A DNA stretch of 64,000 bases from Branchinecta lynchi (Eukaryota; Arthropoda; Branchiopoda; Anostraca; Branchinectidae). The notes beneath the pieces were generated by a model, which did no database searches, was not told the origin of the DNA, and worked only from the letters and a program-made list of their open reading frames with translations. The stretch lies in NCBI GenBank assembly GCA_023053575.1, contig JAKZAP010000006.1, forward strand, positions 15,633,280 to 15,697,279, given 5' to 3'. Below, one piece after another: positions 1-10,840 of this stretch. The position numbers and the translations under genes are program-made. The first letter of the stretch is position 1. Every line of letters starts with the position of its first letter.

Positions 1-7
1 TATTTGA

Positions 8-783
8 TTGGAGGGGAAAGTTTCATCCTCTGAAACAGTTCAATACCTGGGAATTTACTTCGACGAAAAGTTAAAGTTTCAGAAGCATGTTTCCCAAATT
101 TCGCGAAACGCGAATTACGACCTGTTGTGTATTAAGCGGAGTTTCAAAAAGTTCAACCTTCAGAGTTTTATGACCCTGTATAAGACGACGGTACGTCCAG
201 TCGTTGAATATTGTCCTTCGGTCTGGTATCCGACGAGGAAGTCTGACTCGCAGCTGGTCGAAAGGGTTCAAAGACGCGCGACAAAATTCGTACCGTATCA
301 GCGAAATTTGCCATACGAACGCAGACTGAGAAGCCTTGATCTTCCTTCGTTGCAATTCCGGAGGGATAAAACTGATCTGATTAATACGTTTCGTATAATT
401 AAAGGCATTGATAATACTGATTCTTCCGAAATTTTCCAGTTTAGTCATTATTCAGCTACCAGGCAGAATTCCTTGAAGGTTTTACCAGCCTCGTGTCCAA
501 AAAAAAGTGGGTCATTCCAGTTTTGTTAACACGGCTTCCAAGCTTTGGAACAATTTACCAGAAGAAGTTGTCACTATGCAAAACTTGCCAGCTTTTAGAC
601 CGCTATAGTTGGGACCAAGTTTTATGAAAACATGTATATGTGTTATAAATCTGGATGTTCTTTATTTTGTGTTGTATTAGTATTTATCTATTTTCTTTTG
701 CCACTTGAAGTGTGTTTATGTTTCTTGTATTATGCGGCAAGCCGTATGGCTTACTCCTTTAATGAATAAAATACTAAAAATAA
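8..783 (+). pseudogene. Non-LTR retrotransposon remnant: C-terminal end of RT and 3' UTR
   Basis: The frame from 8 reads TVQYLGIYFDEKLKFQKHV, RPVVEYCPSVWYP and RVQRRATKFV. This is the hallmark C-terminal part of CR1/Jockey-group reverse transcriptases, after the catalytic palm. A frameshift near 500 (an A-run) ends the frame at 529. The next frame continues FVNTASKLWNNLPEEVV to a stop at 606-608, the usual LINE C-terminus. A short 3' UTR ends in an A-rich ATAAAA-type tail at about 765-783. An in-frame stop at 5-7 blocks the upstream frame. It is a dead, 5'-truncated copy and differs from the LINE at 27-31 kb. Confidence 0.8.
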
Positions 784-1083
784 AAATAATACTTAAGTTT
801 CATTCCAATCCGATCAGCCGTTCGAAAGTTACACACTACTCAATTTCCCGGATTCCCCCGCCTTTCACTCCCCCCCCCCCCCCCCGAGATGGTCAGATCG
901 GAAAACGGATTGTTTCTAAGTTTGTTTGGTCGGGTCTCCGATATGACTGCCAAGTTTCATTGTCCTAGCACATCTCGAAGTACCCTAACTCGAAAAAGTG
1001 TGACAAAAAACTCGGACCGACCGACAGACGGAACTGTGATCGGTATATGGCACTTGAGCCAGAGGCTGCAAGTGCCATAAAAA
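784..1083 (+). mobile_element. Family A repeat, 3' fragment
   Basis: It carries the family A body phrases (ttcattccaatccgatca, ctgccaagtttcattgtcc, gacagacgg) and a typical 3' end, where cggtatatggcacttgag pairs with ctgcaagtgccata as a hairpin followed by A residues. Poly-C runs sit at the usual place (~873-890). The 5' half is missing. It abuts the 3' end of a LINE copy at 1084. Confidence 0.75.
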
Positions 1084-1863
1084 CTCAACAACCACATAAA
1101 AAATAAAAATCCTGTGGGTGGCTGTATCTTCTAGCCATCTTTTAATTTAAATTTTTTTCAATAAATAATAACAGAAAAACTAATCAAATATACTTTCAAA
1201 AAAATAAAAAAAGAACAAGAGGTAGAGAAAGAGAGTAAAAAAAATAAAGAAAAACGATTCCCTCGTCACAACCTACCCACCGCCCCCCATCTCACCTCCT
1301 CACTCTCCCCCTCCCTACACCCCCTTCCAACAACCCATAAAATTCAACCATCTCTTTCAATTAAAAATTTCTTTAACTTTCTTTTAAACAAAATTAAGTT
1401 ACCGGCCACTCTAATACTATCCAGGAGACCATTCCACACTGAATCAGCGATGTTTCTAATAGCGAAACGTGATCTCGTTGAGTGTCGGATTTCATGAACC
1501 AGATGGTCACCATTTCTGGTAGCATATTCATGGTAAAAAGAATTCTGGGAAAATATATTCCAGAAGTACTCAGGGGACAACTTATTTAAACACTGAAATA
1601 CAAAAACTGAGAGCTGGTAGTCACGCTGTTGTCCAACATTCAGAAGACCAAGCTTGTTATAACATGCAACAGTATTTTCACACTGGTGCAATTCACCGAG
1701 TACTCTCATTGCTTTGTTTTGCACTATTTGAATCCTTTTGTAATTACTTATGAAGTTACTGGCCAATACTGAGCACCCGTACCGAATATAGGGTTCAAGA
1801 ATGGAGCTATATATAATCTTCAGGGTTGAGACTGGAAATGTATGTTTCAGTTTTCGGATTATA
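1084..1863 (-). pseudogene. 5'-truncated copy of the 27-31 kb LINE
   Basis: The minus strand encodes ASNFISNYKRIQIVQNKAMR through KLKKFLIERDG, nearly identical to the last ~150 residues of ORF2 in the LINE at 27914-30943. Its 3' UTR shares the purine-rich block and the 'acagccacccacagg'-type motif. It differs at scattered codons, for example SVWNGLLDSIR against SAWNGLPDSIR. The copy begins inside the RT C-terminal domain (about 1863) and ends next to the poly-A of a family A repeat. It is a normal result of incomplete reverse transcription. Confidence 0.88.
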
Positions 1864-2451
1864 GAAGGTATATTGGATTAGTTAAACATGCAATAAAGAG
1901 CACGGTACAGTTTCGCTCACAGATATCTGAACGCGAATAATGCACGATAAATAGCTTAAGAGAAGCATTCACAGAATTATGTGAGCCATGTGCGCCACTA
2001 TGGCTGCGGTGGTCAGACTGAGACGGTTTCAAAATGAATAACTACAGGGTGAACTTAGGCACAGAGTCACGCGCTATCCTAAAGGCAAAGGCTTTGTCCA
2101 TGACGGGAATCACAACGAAAACAACAACAGCATCAGTCAGATATTCGAGTGCATATACAATAGACCTAAGGTTTTGTTACTGAATGTCTCAACTGGAAAC
2201 GAAACTTCGGTCTTGCATCGCCGCATAAACGATCCCGCATCGTAATGTACAAACTATCAGAAACTCGCATCCTACCAGGACTTCGCACAGGATCCAAAAC
2301 TCATATGCGAATCTCACGAAATTAAAATGGAAACTATCATCGCCGGTAAATATATCAATACCAAAGTTTTGTTGAGTATAACCTTTAACGCTCGTATAAC
2401 ATTTGGCAGTTATCTCATACGAAAATAAGCATGCAAAGTCAACATAGAAAC
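1864..2451. other. Unassigned stretch
   Basis: I see no gene. The sequence has several cgcatcgt/ctcgcatcc phrases near 2215-2275 but no clear terminal repeats or coding frame. Confidence 0.5.
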
Positions 2452-2454
2452 TTA

Positions 2455-2880
2455 AGCCACTTTCACATTGATGCGTCGTTGCGATACGTCGCGTATGCGT
2501 TTATCTTGCGTCGCGTAGCGTATCAATATCACCTGCGCGAGAACATGTCACGCTGGATGCATATTTACGTTTTCCTTTTTCGGTTTCTTCTGCCAAGTTT
2601 TCATTTCTTTCATCAATTGGTAAGTTTTTAATCATCATTAGCAGGTTTTTCTTCATCATTAGTCGGTTATTCTCCCATTTCTCTTCAAAAACTTCATTTT
2701 TTTACTGGAAAATCTGATGCGTAAAGCGTTGACTTGACACAAACAAAGAACAGAACTTGGTTATCTTCTTGCGTTGCGTTCGATCTGTCTGCGTAAGCTC
2801 TGCGTTGCGTAGCAGCAGCCGTGAGGCAGAGGTTGCGTAGCTTAGTTTGAAAGGCTCTGCGCGTCAATATGAAAGCGGCT
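2455..2880. mobile_element. MITE with TTA target duplication (PIF/Harbinger-like)
   Basis: The left end is AGCCACTTTCACATTGATGC; the right end, reverse-complemented, is AGCCGCTTTCATATTGACGC, so the terminal inverted repeats are about 20 bp with few mismatches. Both ends are flanked by TTA (2452-2454 and 2881-2883). A TTA duplication of 3 bp is typical of PIF/Harbinger elements. The 426-bp interior is rich in GCGTTGCG/CGCAACGC phrases and has no transposase. Confidence 0.75.
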
Positions 2881-2934
2881 TTACATCAAGGCGTCTCGGC
2901 ATGCAAAGTTGCACCACACCGACAATCATCTAAA

Positions 2935-3245
2935 GATCCAACGTAGGACTACAAATGCTGAAACCCCTCTCGAAGAACTGCATCTCCAAAGAAGACCTTC
3001 TTAAAGCTTATATTTCCTTGATGAGACCTCTCGCTGAATATGCATCACCTCTGTGGCATTACGTCTTGACAAATGACCAAATCGCCGCACCGAAAACATA
3101 CGGAAGAGGGCACTTATGATTATCCCAAAAAAGTCAAAAAGTCTCTTCCTCCCTTCTTCTTTCCACTTCTAAGCTTTACTCTCTTGAGAAGCGCGGCAGG
3201 TATCACGAATGGCCACTCGGTCTTCTGAAGACCTTTAAGCCCTAG
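2935..3245 (+). pseudogene. LINE reverse transcriptase fragment (thumb region)
   Basis: One plus-strand frame reads LKPLSKNCISKEDLLKAYIS and then LMRPLAEYASPLWHYVL, matching the (Y)xxLvRPxxEYaspvWhp signature downstream of the RT palm in CR1-like LINEs. A later frame gives YSLEKRGRYHEW, resembling the following LEeRR motif. Stops and frameshifts intervene. No 3' end is visible. Confidence 0.65.
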
Positions 3246-4439
3246 CCCTTGCAGCATGAACTCCTACCCGCGTACTCTAGGGAAAAGGTGAGAGCCCAAC
3301 GAGCGATAGTCGCAAAAAAAAAAAAAACTGGAGCTGTAAGCTCGTATGGCAACTGTGTGTAGTAGGTAAGGGCTCGGTTTGGAGGCAGAAATGATTCTGT
3401 TTTTTTGTACGAGTGATCGATTTTTTGTTTTTTTTTTGTTTTGTTTTTTACAAAATACACAGACACATAAGAAACAATTTAACTAATACACTTACAAGAA
3501 ATTACCAGAAATAAATGATGGAATGAAACTACGTAAAAATTGGGAAGAAGAATTAGCGGGATATGGGGAAAACTTATTGCCAGTATTCCTCTCGGACCGA
3601 CGCACGGAAGACAGGAGGGGAGGGGAGGGGGGAATAGATGGGTCATCTGGGGACAACACGTTATCTTAGCTCCAAATTTGTTTGAAAGAGTATTTCTACG
3701 TACAGATAATTTAGGAATGTCTGGGGGAACTGTGAGGTAGTCACTGATTACTTTCAATTGTTCGTAATGAGTTCGGTCTTGTAGAACGTAAGAAGGAGAC
3801 AGTGGTTTGACGGTAAGAAAATTTAGGCTAAAACAAGTACTCTTGGGTCGAATGCGGCATTTCCAAATGTTGGTAAGATAAATGAGAAGCGACGACCTTA
3901 GCTTTAATCATGGAAGCGGTTGTGAACTCTTTTGTATTTCTTGCGAAGTTGTTTTACAAGGGATACTTAACACTAATTGAATCAGTCCAAGTACGAAGTC
4001 CCACTAGAGAACCAAATGTGTGTTAATCTGCCATTTTGGTTGAACTCTTAAGGAAAGTGCAAGTTGATATTTCGTTATGGTTGATTGTGGTGAAAATTTG
4101 AGGGTGGGATCCGTACATATCCGTCGCATAAATAATTTACTGGATTGTCTATTTCCAACAATAGAATATGAGCAAGTAAAATGGTCTAATTTCTCATAGC
4201 TCCAAGATTTAGTCTGGAATAAAAGTGAAAACGTGAAGCATGTCTAGTTTTCGTTCTAAGACATCCAGTTTCATTCGGGTGTCTTTAATGGTTAGAAACA
4301 TGTGTCTGATTCAGGGCTGATTTGGATTCTCGGATTTTACTTTGGTCTAGTCGAGTCAGATGGATATTCGTGTAGTATGTATTGTACTTTTCAACTCTGA
4401 TTATGGTGGTAACAATAACTTGTAGTAGCAAGATGATGG
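3246..4439. other. Intronic stretch without recognised genes
   Basis: There is a poly-A run at 3314-3327, a T-rich block at 3399-3446 and a G-rich block at 3613-3632. The remainder shows no coding signal or paired termini that I can see. Confidence 0.5.
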
Positions 4440-6335
4440 ATTTAAAGGTGGAGACGGGGGGGGAGAATGGATAGGTCTGGTGTGGTGGTTACGATACAGT
4501 CAGTATTTTCTTACTGAAAACGAAATCAGATGTTGGAAAGGTGAAGCTAGTTTAGGATTGGAGGTGATGTACTTGTTTTAATTGAAACAATAGTTAGTTT
4601 TTCAATTTTTCCGATCCCTCCATTCTAACCGTTTCTTGAGATTTCCGATCACCCCCTCCCAACTCCCCCATAACTGTTGAATCCGCTATCATAAGTTGTG
4701 ATGAATCATTTGCTAAAAAGTACTTCTCGACTTTGCAGTTAACATGCGCATTTTAAGGGAGCTAACATCATTTGTAAGGAAAACCCATGAGACAAAAATG
4801 ATAATGGCCTCATGGTGCTCATAAGAATATATATTTCGCTTAAAAGTATTTTTCTTACTTTACGGTCAAGATTGGTACTTTAAGGAATAGTTCTTGCGTG
4901 ATAAACCCTTGTGGTACAAACGATCATGGGTTGAGATGCATCGTTCGATAAAATACTTTTGGTGGTTAAGATGCACAGGTTTTAACTGAGCTAGACAAAA
5001 AATACTTTATTTTTGAACTTGGCTGTATTGATGCACACTTTAAAGGCGCTAGAAATTTATCTGTAAGCAAAACCATACAGTTTATTCAAAATTGTTTATT
5101 TCAATTCGTAGTTAAAATGCGCACTTTAAGAGTGCTAGAAATAAATTTTTAAGCAAAACTCATTTGGCAAAATGATCATGGGTTGAGACATATGAGACGT
5201 AAAATTACTTTTCGACCTTGCGGTTAAGATGCGCACTTTAAAGGAACTGGAACTTCATTTGTAAGCAAGACCCTTGAGGCAAGAATGATCATGGGGATCA
5301 TGAAAATATATATTTCGCTAAATAGTATTTTTCTTACTTTGCGGTGAAGATTGGTAGTTTAAGAAATAGTCGAATTTGGAAAGTGGCCATTTCTATGACA
5401 ATCTTCTCAAATGTCGAATATTCCAGTGAAGTTGCATCGTCCTAGCACATCTGAAAGTACCTGAACTCGTGATCACCGGCATTCCGCCCCCCCCCCCCCC
5501 CAAACTCCCCACACAGTCGCCGGAGCCAATTCAGTCCTGAAAATTTATCCAGAGCATCTGTTTGTTATTCCCACACAGTTCCATCTCGATCTCACCAGTA
5601 TAAGCCGGTCACGTATTTTTCGCCCCCCCCCCCCCTCCAATTGTTGTCGGATCCGGTCCGGACACGAAAAAGATCACCAGAGACATGTCCACTGTTCAAT
5701 TATTACATATCACTCAAATCCGATCACCCGTCCCAAAGTTATGCATGACATATTCTAGAGTCCTCCTCCCTCCACTCCCTCACGACTATCGGATCGAGTA
5801 AATTTGTTTGTACAAGTCAGTTTGATAGGATCCCTGATATGCCTCCCAAGTTTCGTCGCGAAAATCCCTAAAACTGACATGATTATGATTGGGGAAACTC
5901 CCCTTCCCCTCCACCCCCACCCCCCAAATGTCCGGATCCAGTCCAATTATGTAAACGATTTATCTGGAGCAGATGCTTGTTCTTCCCAGCAAGTTTCACT
6001 CCTATCCCTCCATTCTAACCGTTTCACGAGATTTCCCCCCCCCCCCCCCCCCCCCGGAACTCTCCCATAGCTACCAAATCCAGTCCCAACTTCAAATCGG
6101 ACTTCAGAGATATGTCCTTTATTCAGTTATTAAGTTTCATTCCAATCCGATCACCCGTTCGAAGGTTACACACTACTGATTTTCCAGACTCCCCCGCCCT
6201 TCACTCCCCCTCAGATGGTCGGATTGGGAAACTGATCATTTCTAGGTTAGTTTGGTCGGGTCCCTGATATGTCTGCCAAGTTTCATCGTCCTAGCACATC
6301 TGGACACTAGAGGCTGTAAGTACTACAAAAAGGAA
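4440..6335 (+). mobile_element. Family A repeat copy with ~120-150 bp direct repeats
   Basis: The first part (about 4720-5360) holds four to five diverged direct repeats built on 'aagatgcgcactttaagg...gctagaaatt...gtaagcaaaaccc...atgatcatggg...tttcttactttgcggt'. The second part has family A body units with poly-C runs at ~5487, 5623 and 6035. It ends near 6335 with 'agaggctgtaagtactacaaaaa', a degraded form of the family's 3' hairpin. The same direct repeat unit recurs at 22060-22480 and 31305-31450. Confidence 0.65.
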
Positions 6336-6868
6336 CCAGCAGAGCTAGAACCCACCGGTAAATGGACAGTTTTACCAAAAGACCCAAGGAGTGCAGGGAC
6401 CAATTAATTATAAGGATGCTTAAGTACCTTATTTGGTACGTACCTTACTAAGTACTGTATACTATCAATAACGTTATATTAAGTGCCTTATTGATGCGTG
6501 TACCTTATTTTATGTTTTACGTTAGTTTTTTAGGATTTTATTACTCTGATGATGAAATATGAATTAGTTTCACAAGATTGTTTGTTCACTGTATATCACT
6601 GTTGTCTGACGAGCGACTATTTGGGTAGTAATAATAAAATATCCTATTCTTGTGTTACCAAAATTTCGACAAACTGATTTCGAAGTCGGGCGAACAACGT
6701 TCTGGCATAGAGTGACTGAAATACCGAGGACTCGCCAGAAGCACACGCCACGCTTCAAAATCCATTACTTCAAACAACTAGCCTTTCCTGCTATAAAACC
6801 CATTCTATTCCATCTTCTCGGTATAGGGAAAATCCACCCAGGAAATGATGTGTATCGAAATTACTCGC
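6336..6868. other. Calsyntenin intron, no further genes seen
   Basis: This intron sequence starts just past the GC donor of the exon at 6869. It includes an AT-rich segment with repeated 'tgtaccttattt' phrases (6425-6510). No EWHHY-type next exon is visible on the minus strand. Confidence 0.5.
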
Positions 6869-6996
6869 CTGAGGTAGCTTCCATCTCCATTCCGCCGGTC
6901 TGAAGCTGTTTAGATCTCCGTCGCCGTTTTCCCGGCGGACCAGAAGGATAAGACGACAGTTCCTCACGAAGAGGGATACGTGGTGACGGTTCATCT
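6869..6996 (-). CDS. CLSTN: Calsyntenin exon: LamG-like domain, MNRHH segment
   Basis: This 128-nt exon (phase 1 in, phase 0 out) encodes MNRHHVSLFVRNCRLILLV, then FRPAEWRWKLPQ. Vertebrate calsyntenins read DMNRHHYSLYVHGCRLIFLF ... YRPAEFHWKLNQ. The acceptor is tttccttgcag above 6996. The 3' side is CAG|GCGAGT at 6868, which looks like a GC donor in a strong consensus context. A GT four bases further in (GCGA|GTAATT) is weaker and would shift the phase. The following exon (vertebrate motif EWHHY) was not found down to position 1, so it probably lies outside the window. Confidence 0.92.
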
Positions 6997-7506
6997 CTGC
7001 AAGGAAATAAAGATAAGGGTGAGAACCGGATGTAAATGCATCTAACCAAGTACAGCTTAGGACCTCGAAGAACAATGTCAGCACGTTCAATATACTTCCT
7101 TTTCCGCGTAGCGAAATACGCAGAAAACGTTCGCTTACTCTAAACTCTAATGCTCTACAGTGGAAGATCCTTTTATCTGGCGGTCCAAAAATTCCTTTGG
7201 ACTGTCGAAGCAATTAAGCAGTTAAAAAATTAAAGTTTGTTAATCTCCACCCAAATAAAACTTAGTTTAAACCATTCATATCCCGAAATTGATAAGCGCG
7301 TAAGCAGACTCAACCTTGGCAGTTGACACGCCGAAACCAGTTGTGCACCATACGATGATGCAGGTTGTCAGCAGAGCGTCTACTCCCAAAATGTCCCCAG
7401 AGGAAAATTGTCCTTAAAAAAAAAAATCAAAATGATAGCAACAAAAAATCCCATAGCAAACCCTCCCCGCCCAAAATGTCCCTCTTCATAGACGTCCACG
7501 GCTAAA

Positions 7507-7980
7507 ACAAGAGCTACGTGCTCTTATGGTACTTGTTACGAGAAGGTGGTCCAAGAAAGTAGATGAGAATGTCACAAAATACCCCCTTAGATTGAGACCT
7601 GGAAATAGAATATCTAGTTTCACTCGAGTCTGAGCATTTCCGGCATCACCTTAGATCATCTAGGGCACATTACTTTTCTACCTCCCCCCCCCCCCCCCCC
7701 CCCCCCCCTCCCACAGTACCCGAATCTGGCCCGGTTATGTCAACGACGGTATCTAGGACTTGTGCTTGTTCTTCCAACCAAATTTCGTAACGACCCCCCC
7801 CCCACCTTTCATCTCAAAGTCATTGGATCCGGTACGGATCTGAAATGTGTCGTCCGAAGCACGAGGTCTTTCCAAATATCAAGTTTCATTAAGAACCGAT
7901 AACCCGTTCCGAAAGTTGCACATACCTCAATTTTCCAGATCCCCCTACCAAAACTGAAGAGAATCCCCAGTCCCCCTTTC
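7507..7980 (+). mobile_element. Family A repeat, 5' fragment
   Basis: It opens with acaagagctacgtgctctta and tggtacttgttacgag, the family's 5' block. The body has the usual poly-C tract, here 25 C in a row (7684-7708), and a 'ccgataacccgttccgaaagtt' unit near 7895-7917. No 3' hairpin is present. Confidence 0.65.
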
Positions 7981-8858
7981 GTTTGCACTCCCCTTCGAAA
8001 ACGTCATTCCCAACTGGTTGTTGGTCGTGCCTAGATTATCATTATTTCCCATCCCCTCTGTTCCAGTCCGGTAATAAACGCAGAAAACCGCTTGAAGTTC
8101 ACTTCGGCAAAGAAGCCCCGACCCCCTTTCCCACCGCTTCTGGAGTGGGAAAACCTAGAAAATCCAACTTTTATCTTTTACAAGCCACTCCACACTTTAA
8201 GGTCCGACAGGGAGGTAGGAATGGATTAAAAACTTCCAGGACAAAATATGAGATAAAGGGGTAGAAGAGTTCCAAGAACTAATTTGGAAAGTTGAATGTT
8301 CCGAGGCTCCCTTCCACTAGCTTTCCTTCGGAAGCAGACAAAATGAACGCTAAGCGGATGGACAGTGGAGAACATTACCAGCCGAAGGTGCAATGGACAA
8401 CCAGAGCATAGACGATCCAAGCGAGGGAAATAACGTGGCTGTTCGTCAAGGCTGAATATTCGGGTTAACAGTGCAGCGTTGGGACGCCATACAGCTCTGT
8501 GACATGTACACCATATTACTTGATAGACTGTAAGATGTAGCATACAACAATCTTGAAAAAAAATACATACATAGTTGACATTTGGAAAGTTTTCCAAGCT
8601 AGCAGAAAAGGATTGAATATTTACTGAACTTCTGCTTCAATCTTATTCTCCTATCCAGCTCAAAATATTTTTCCAGGAAGAAGTTTTCAACAGATAAGTG
8701 TCTTATTTGACCAACATAAAAAAAATCAGCGTAAACTAGCTACGACACCAGGCGTCCCAAACCAAAATCCTTGATTCGCGACTGCTGTGTCGTACCATAT
8801 GTTTATTTTTGGATACCAAAGATATGCTAACTACTTATTGGCGACGTGGCACTCTAAT
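7981..8858. other. Unassigned stretch
   Basis: Open frames on both strands here (for example 8226-8597 minus) have no recognisable domain and no splice context. I see no gene. Confidence 0.45.
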
Positions 8859-9220
8859 AGCTGCGTTCGTTGCACTCCGGGCTGTCTCTGGTGTACTGTC
8901 ACCGGTGTCTTGTTCCTCTCTTGTATCGCATTTTTGGTTCACCGGCTGCTAGTCACCGGTGAGTGCAAAAACGGCATAAATTCTGGGTTTTGCGCGAAAC
9001 CGAGAAACCCCGTCAAGCTTTGACGAAAAGTTGCGAACTTCTCTGTAAAAACCGGGCTACCGAGCAGGTTCTGGTTAGTCCGCACCGGTGACATAAAACC
9101 GGATACCGGTTAGTTCAAAAACGGATTATAAGCCTGTTGAGTAGTCACCGTTGGATGCAAAATCGCATTATAAATAACCGGAGACCACCGGTGAGAACTC
9201 CCGTGTCAAAGAACGCAGCT
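8859..9220. mobile_element. MITE with AGCTGCGTTC terminal repeats
   Basis: The left end is AGCTGCGTTCGTTGCACTCC; the right end, reverse-complemented, is AGCTGCGTTCTTTGACACGG. The interior repeats 'caccggtg', 'aaccgg' and 'aaaacggattata' in both orientations, so the element could fold on itself. No target duplication is clear. There is no coding capacity. Confidence 0.6.
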
Positions 9221-9506
9221 GCGAGATAACAAGCATGGGTGGGTTATACTATAGAACAACCGGATCCACTCTTGTGGTTTGCCGTCTATTTCAAAGAAAA
9301 TTGCGTTCCCTTCCCAAGGGGTAAAGTTAATACAATACTTGCAGTGCTGATGGACTCCTTTTCCCTAATTGTCCGATCTAGCGAGGATCGCTGAATTTCG
9401 AACCTCTCCATTTTGTCTTTCTGATATATTGGATGATTTTACTTGTATCACGATCAACACTCTTCAATTGTTCTTATATAAGGTTTGAAGCCAAGCTGAC
9501 CATTCA

Positions 9507-10084
9507 TTTCAAATACAATAGAAAAAACGAGATTTTTGGAGTTTTCTCTCTTGATCAGCTAGTTAACCCTCCAAGATGATGTGCGAGGGATAAATAAATT
9601 TCGGATATTTCGGTTGCACTTCCGGCAAACCGTCCTCAGCGAAAAAAAACAAAACTAAATCATAAAATCCACAACAATCACAACAGGAAAACGAAACGGA
9701 ACCAACAGACAATAAGACGACATGTAACTAAAACCAGAAAAAACCGTGCGGATTGAACGACATGCAGATAAAAATAAAATAACGAAAGATAAAACGTGCG
9801 TGTTATATATGTACAAATCTGTGATTATTTACAATTCTGAGTTCTGTGTATATTTACAATTTACCATCCGTCTGGGAAAGCGCAGACGCTTTCCCCCAGA
9901 AAACGGCCCACTCCAAAAATCCATAATACGTTTTGACCACTTTGAATAAAACCTTCCACAGAACTCGAATGAAGTGCAACCGAAATATCCGAAATTTATT
10001 TATCCCTCGCACATCATCTTGGAGGGGTAACTAAATGATCAAGAAAAAACCTAGAAAATCCCGTTTTTTCTATCGTATTTGAAT
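9507..10084. mobile_element. Foldback element with ~118-bp inverted arms
   Basis: The left arm (9507-9625) and the right arm (about 9968-10084) are reverse complements with roughly 90% identity. Both contain 'caagatgatgtgcgagggataa' and 'ttcggatatttcggttgcac'. The ~340-bp spacer is AT-rich and codes for nothing recognised. Confidence 0.75.
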
Positions 10085-10840
10085 TGTTCTTGTTTCTTGA
10101 AGCAGGCGCATATTCATAGCCATGCGCTGGAAAATCGGTTTACGTCGCTTTTTCAAATCTGAGAACGAACGCTAATCTTTAAAAATACGGGCAAATTAGG
10201 ATTTCTTGTTGTTGTTTTTTTTAGTTAGGGAATCACGAGAGAGAAAAACATATATTAGAAAAGAAACAGTCCACCGAATGTTCGAACGCACCCAAAGCAT
10301 ATGATTCGAGCCCCTCCTTCACAACCATCAAATTTCAACAGAACCAACTCAAAGAGCTTTCAAACACAACCGGAAAGGTCGATTCCTACGTATGAAGCAA
10401 GCTACACCGAGTAAGACAATCTCAGATCATCATCATTTGAATAAAGCATCTCTCTAACACAGGATCCGAAGGTTGACAGGAAATAAGCTCCCGCCAACGG
10501 GAAACACTAAATTTCTCCAGAGACGTTCGAAGACCCCATACCACTTAAGACGAGGACAGAGATATGCTTCTGATGCAGACATGGAAAGTATCTTAATCGA
10601 ACGGCAGAGAAGCAGCAGAAACCAACCGCAATGAAACTTAGTTCCATTGGATGGTATCATTACTACCCGCGAAAAACGAAAGGATCAGGATCATCTTGGA
10701 TAGAACAGGGACCAGCATTACCACAACTAACTGTTGGCGCCGCAATATGGTTGATGCGTGGTTGGAGGCTAAGTCAAAGCAGAGTGATCCCATTCAGACT
10801 TGTCCATTTGCCACTTTGATATTCTACAGTTTCACAAAAA
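10085..10840. other. Unassigned stretch
   Basis: No gene, inverted arms or known repeat unit is seen. It ends at the 5' block of a family A element. Confidence 0.45.

Noticed and set aside
71..448. Long minus-strand frame opposite the first LINE fragment
   Set aside because: It is antisense to the RT C-terminal frame, which carries clear family motifs.
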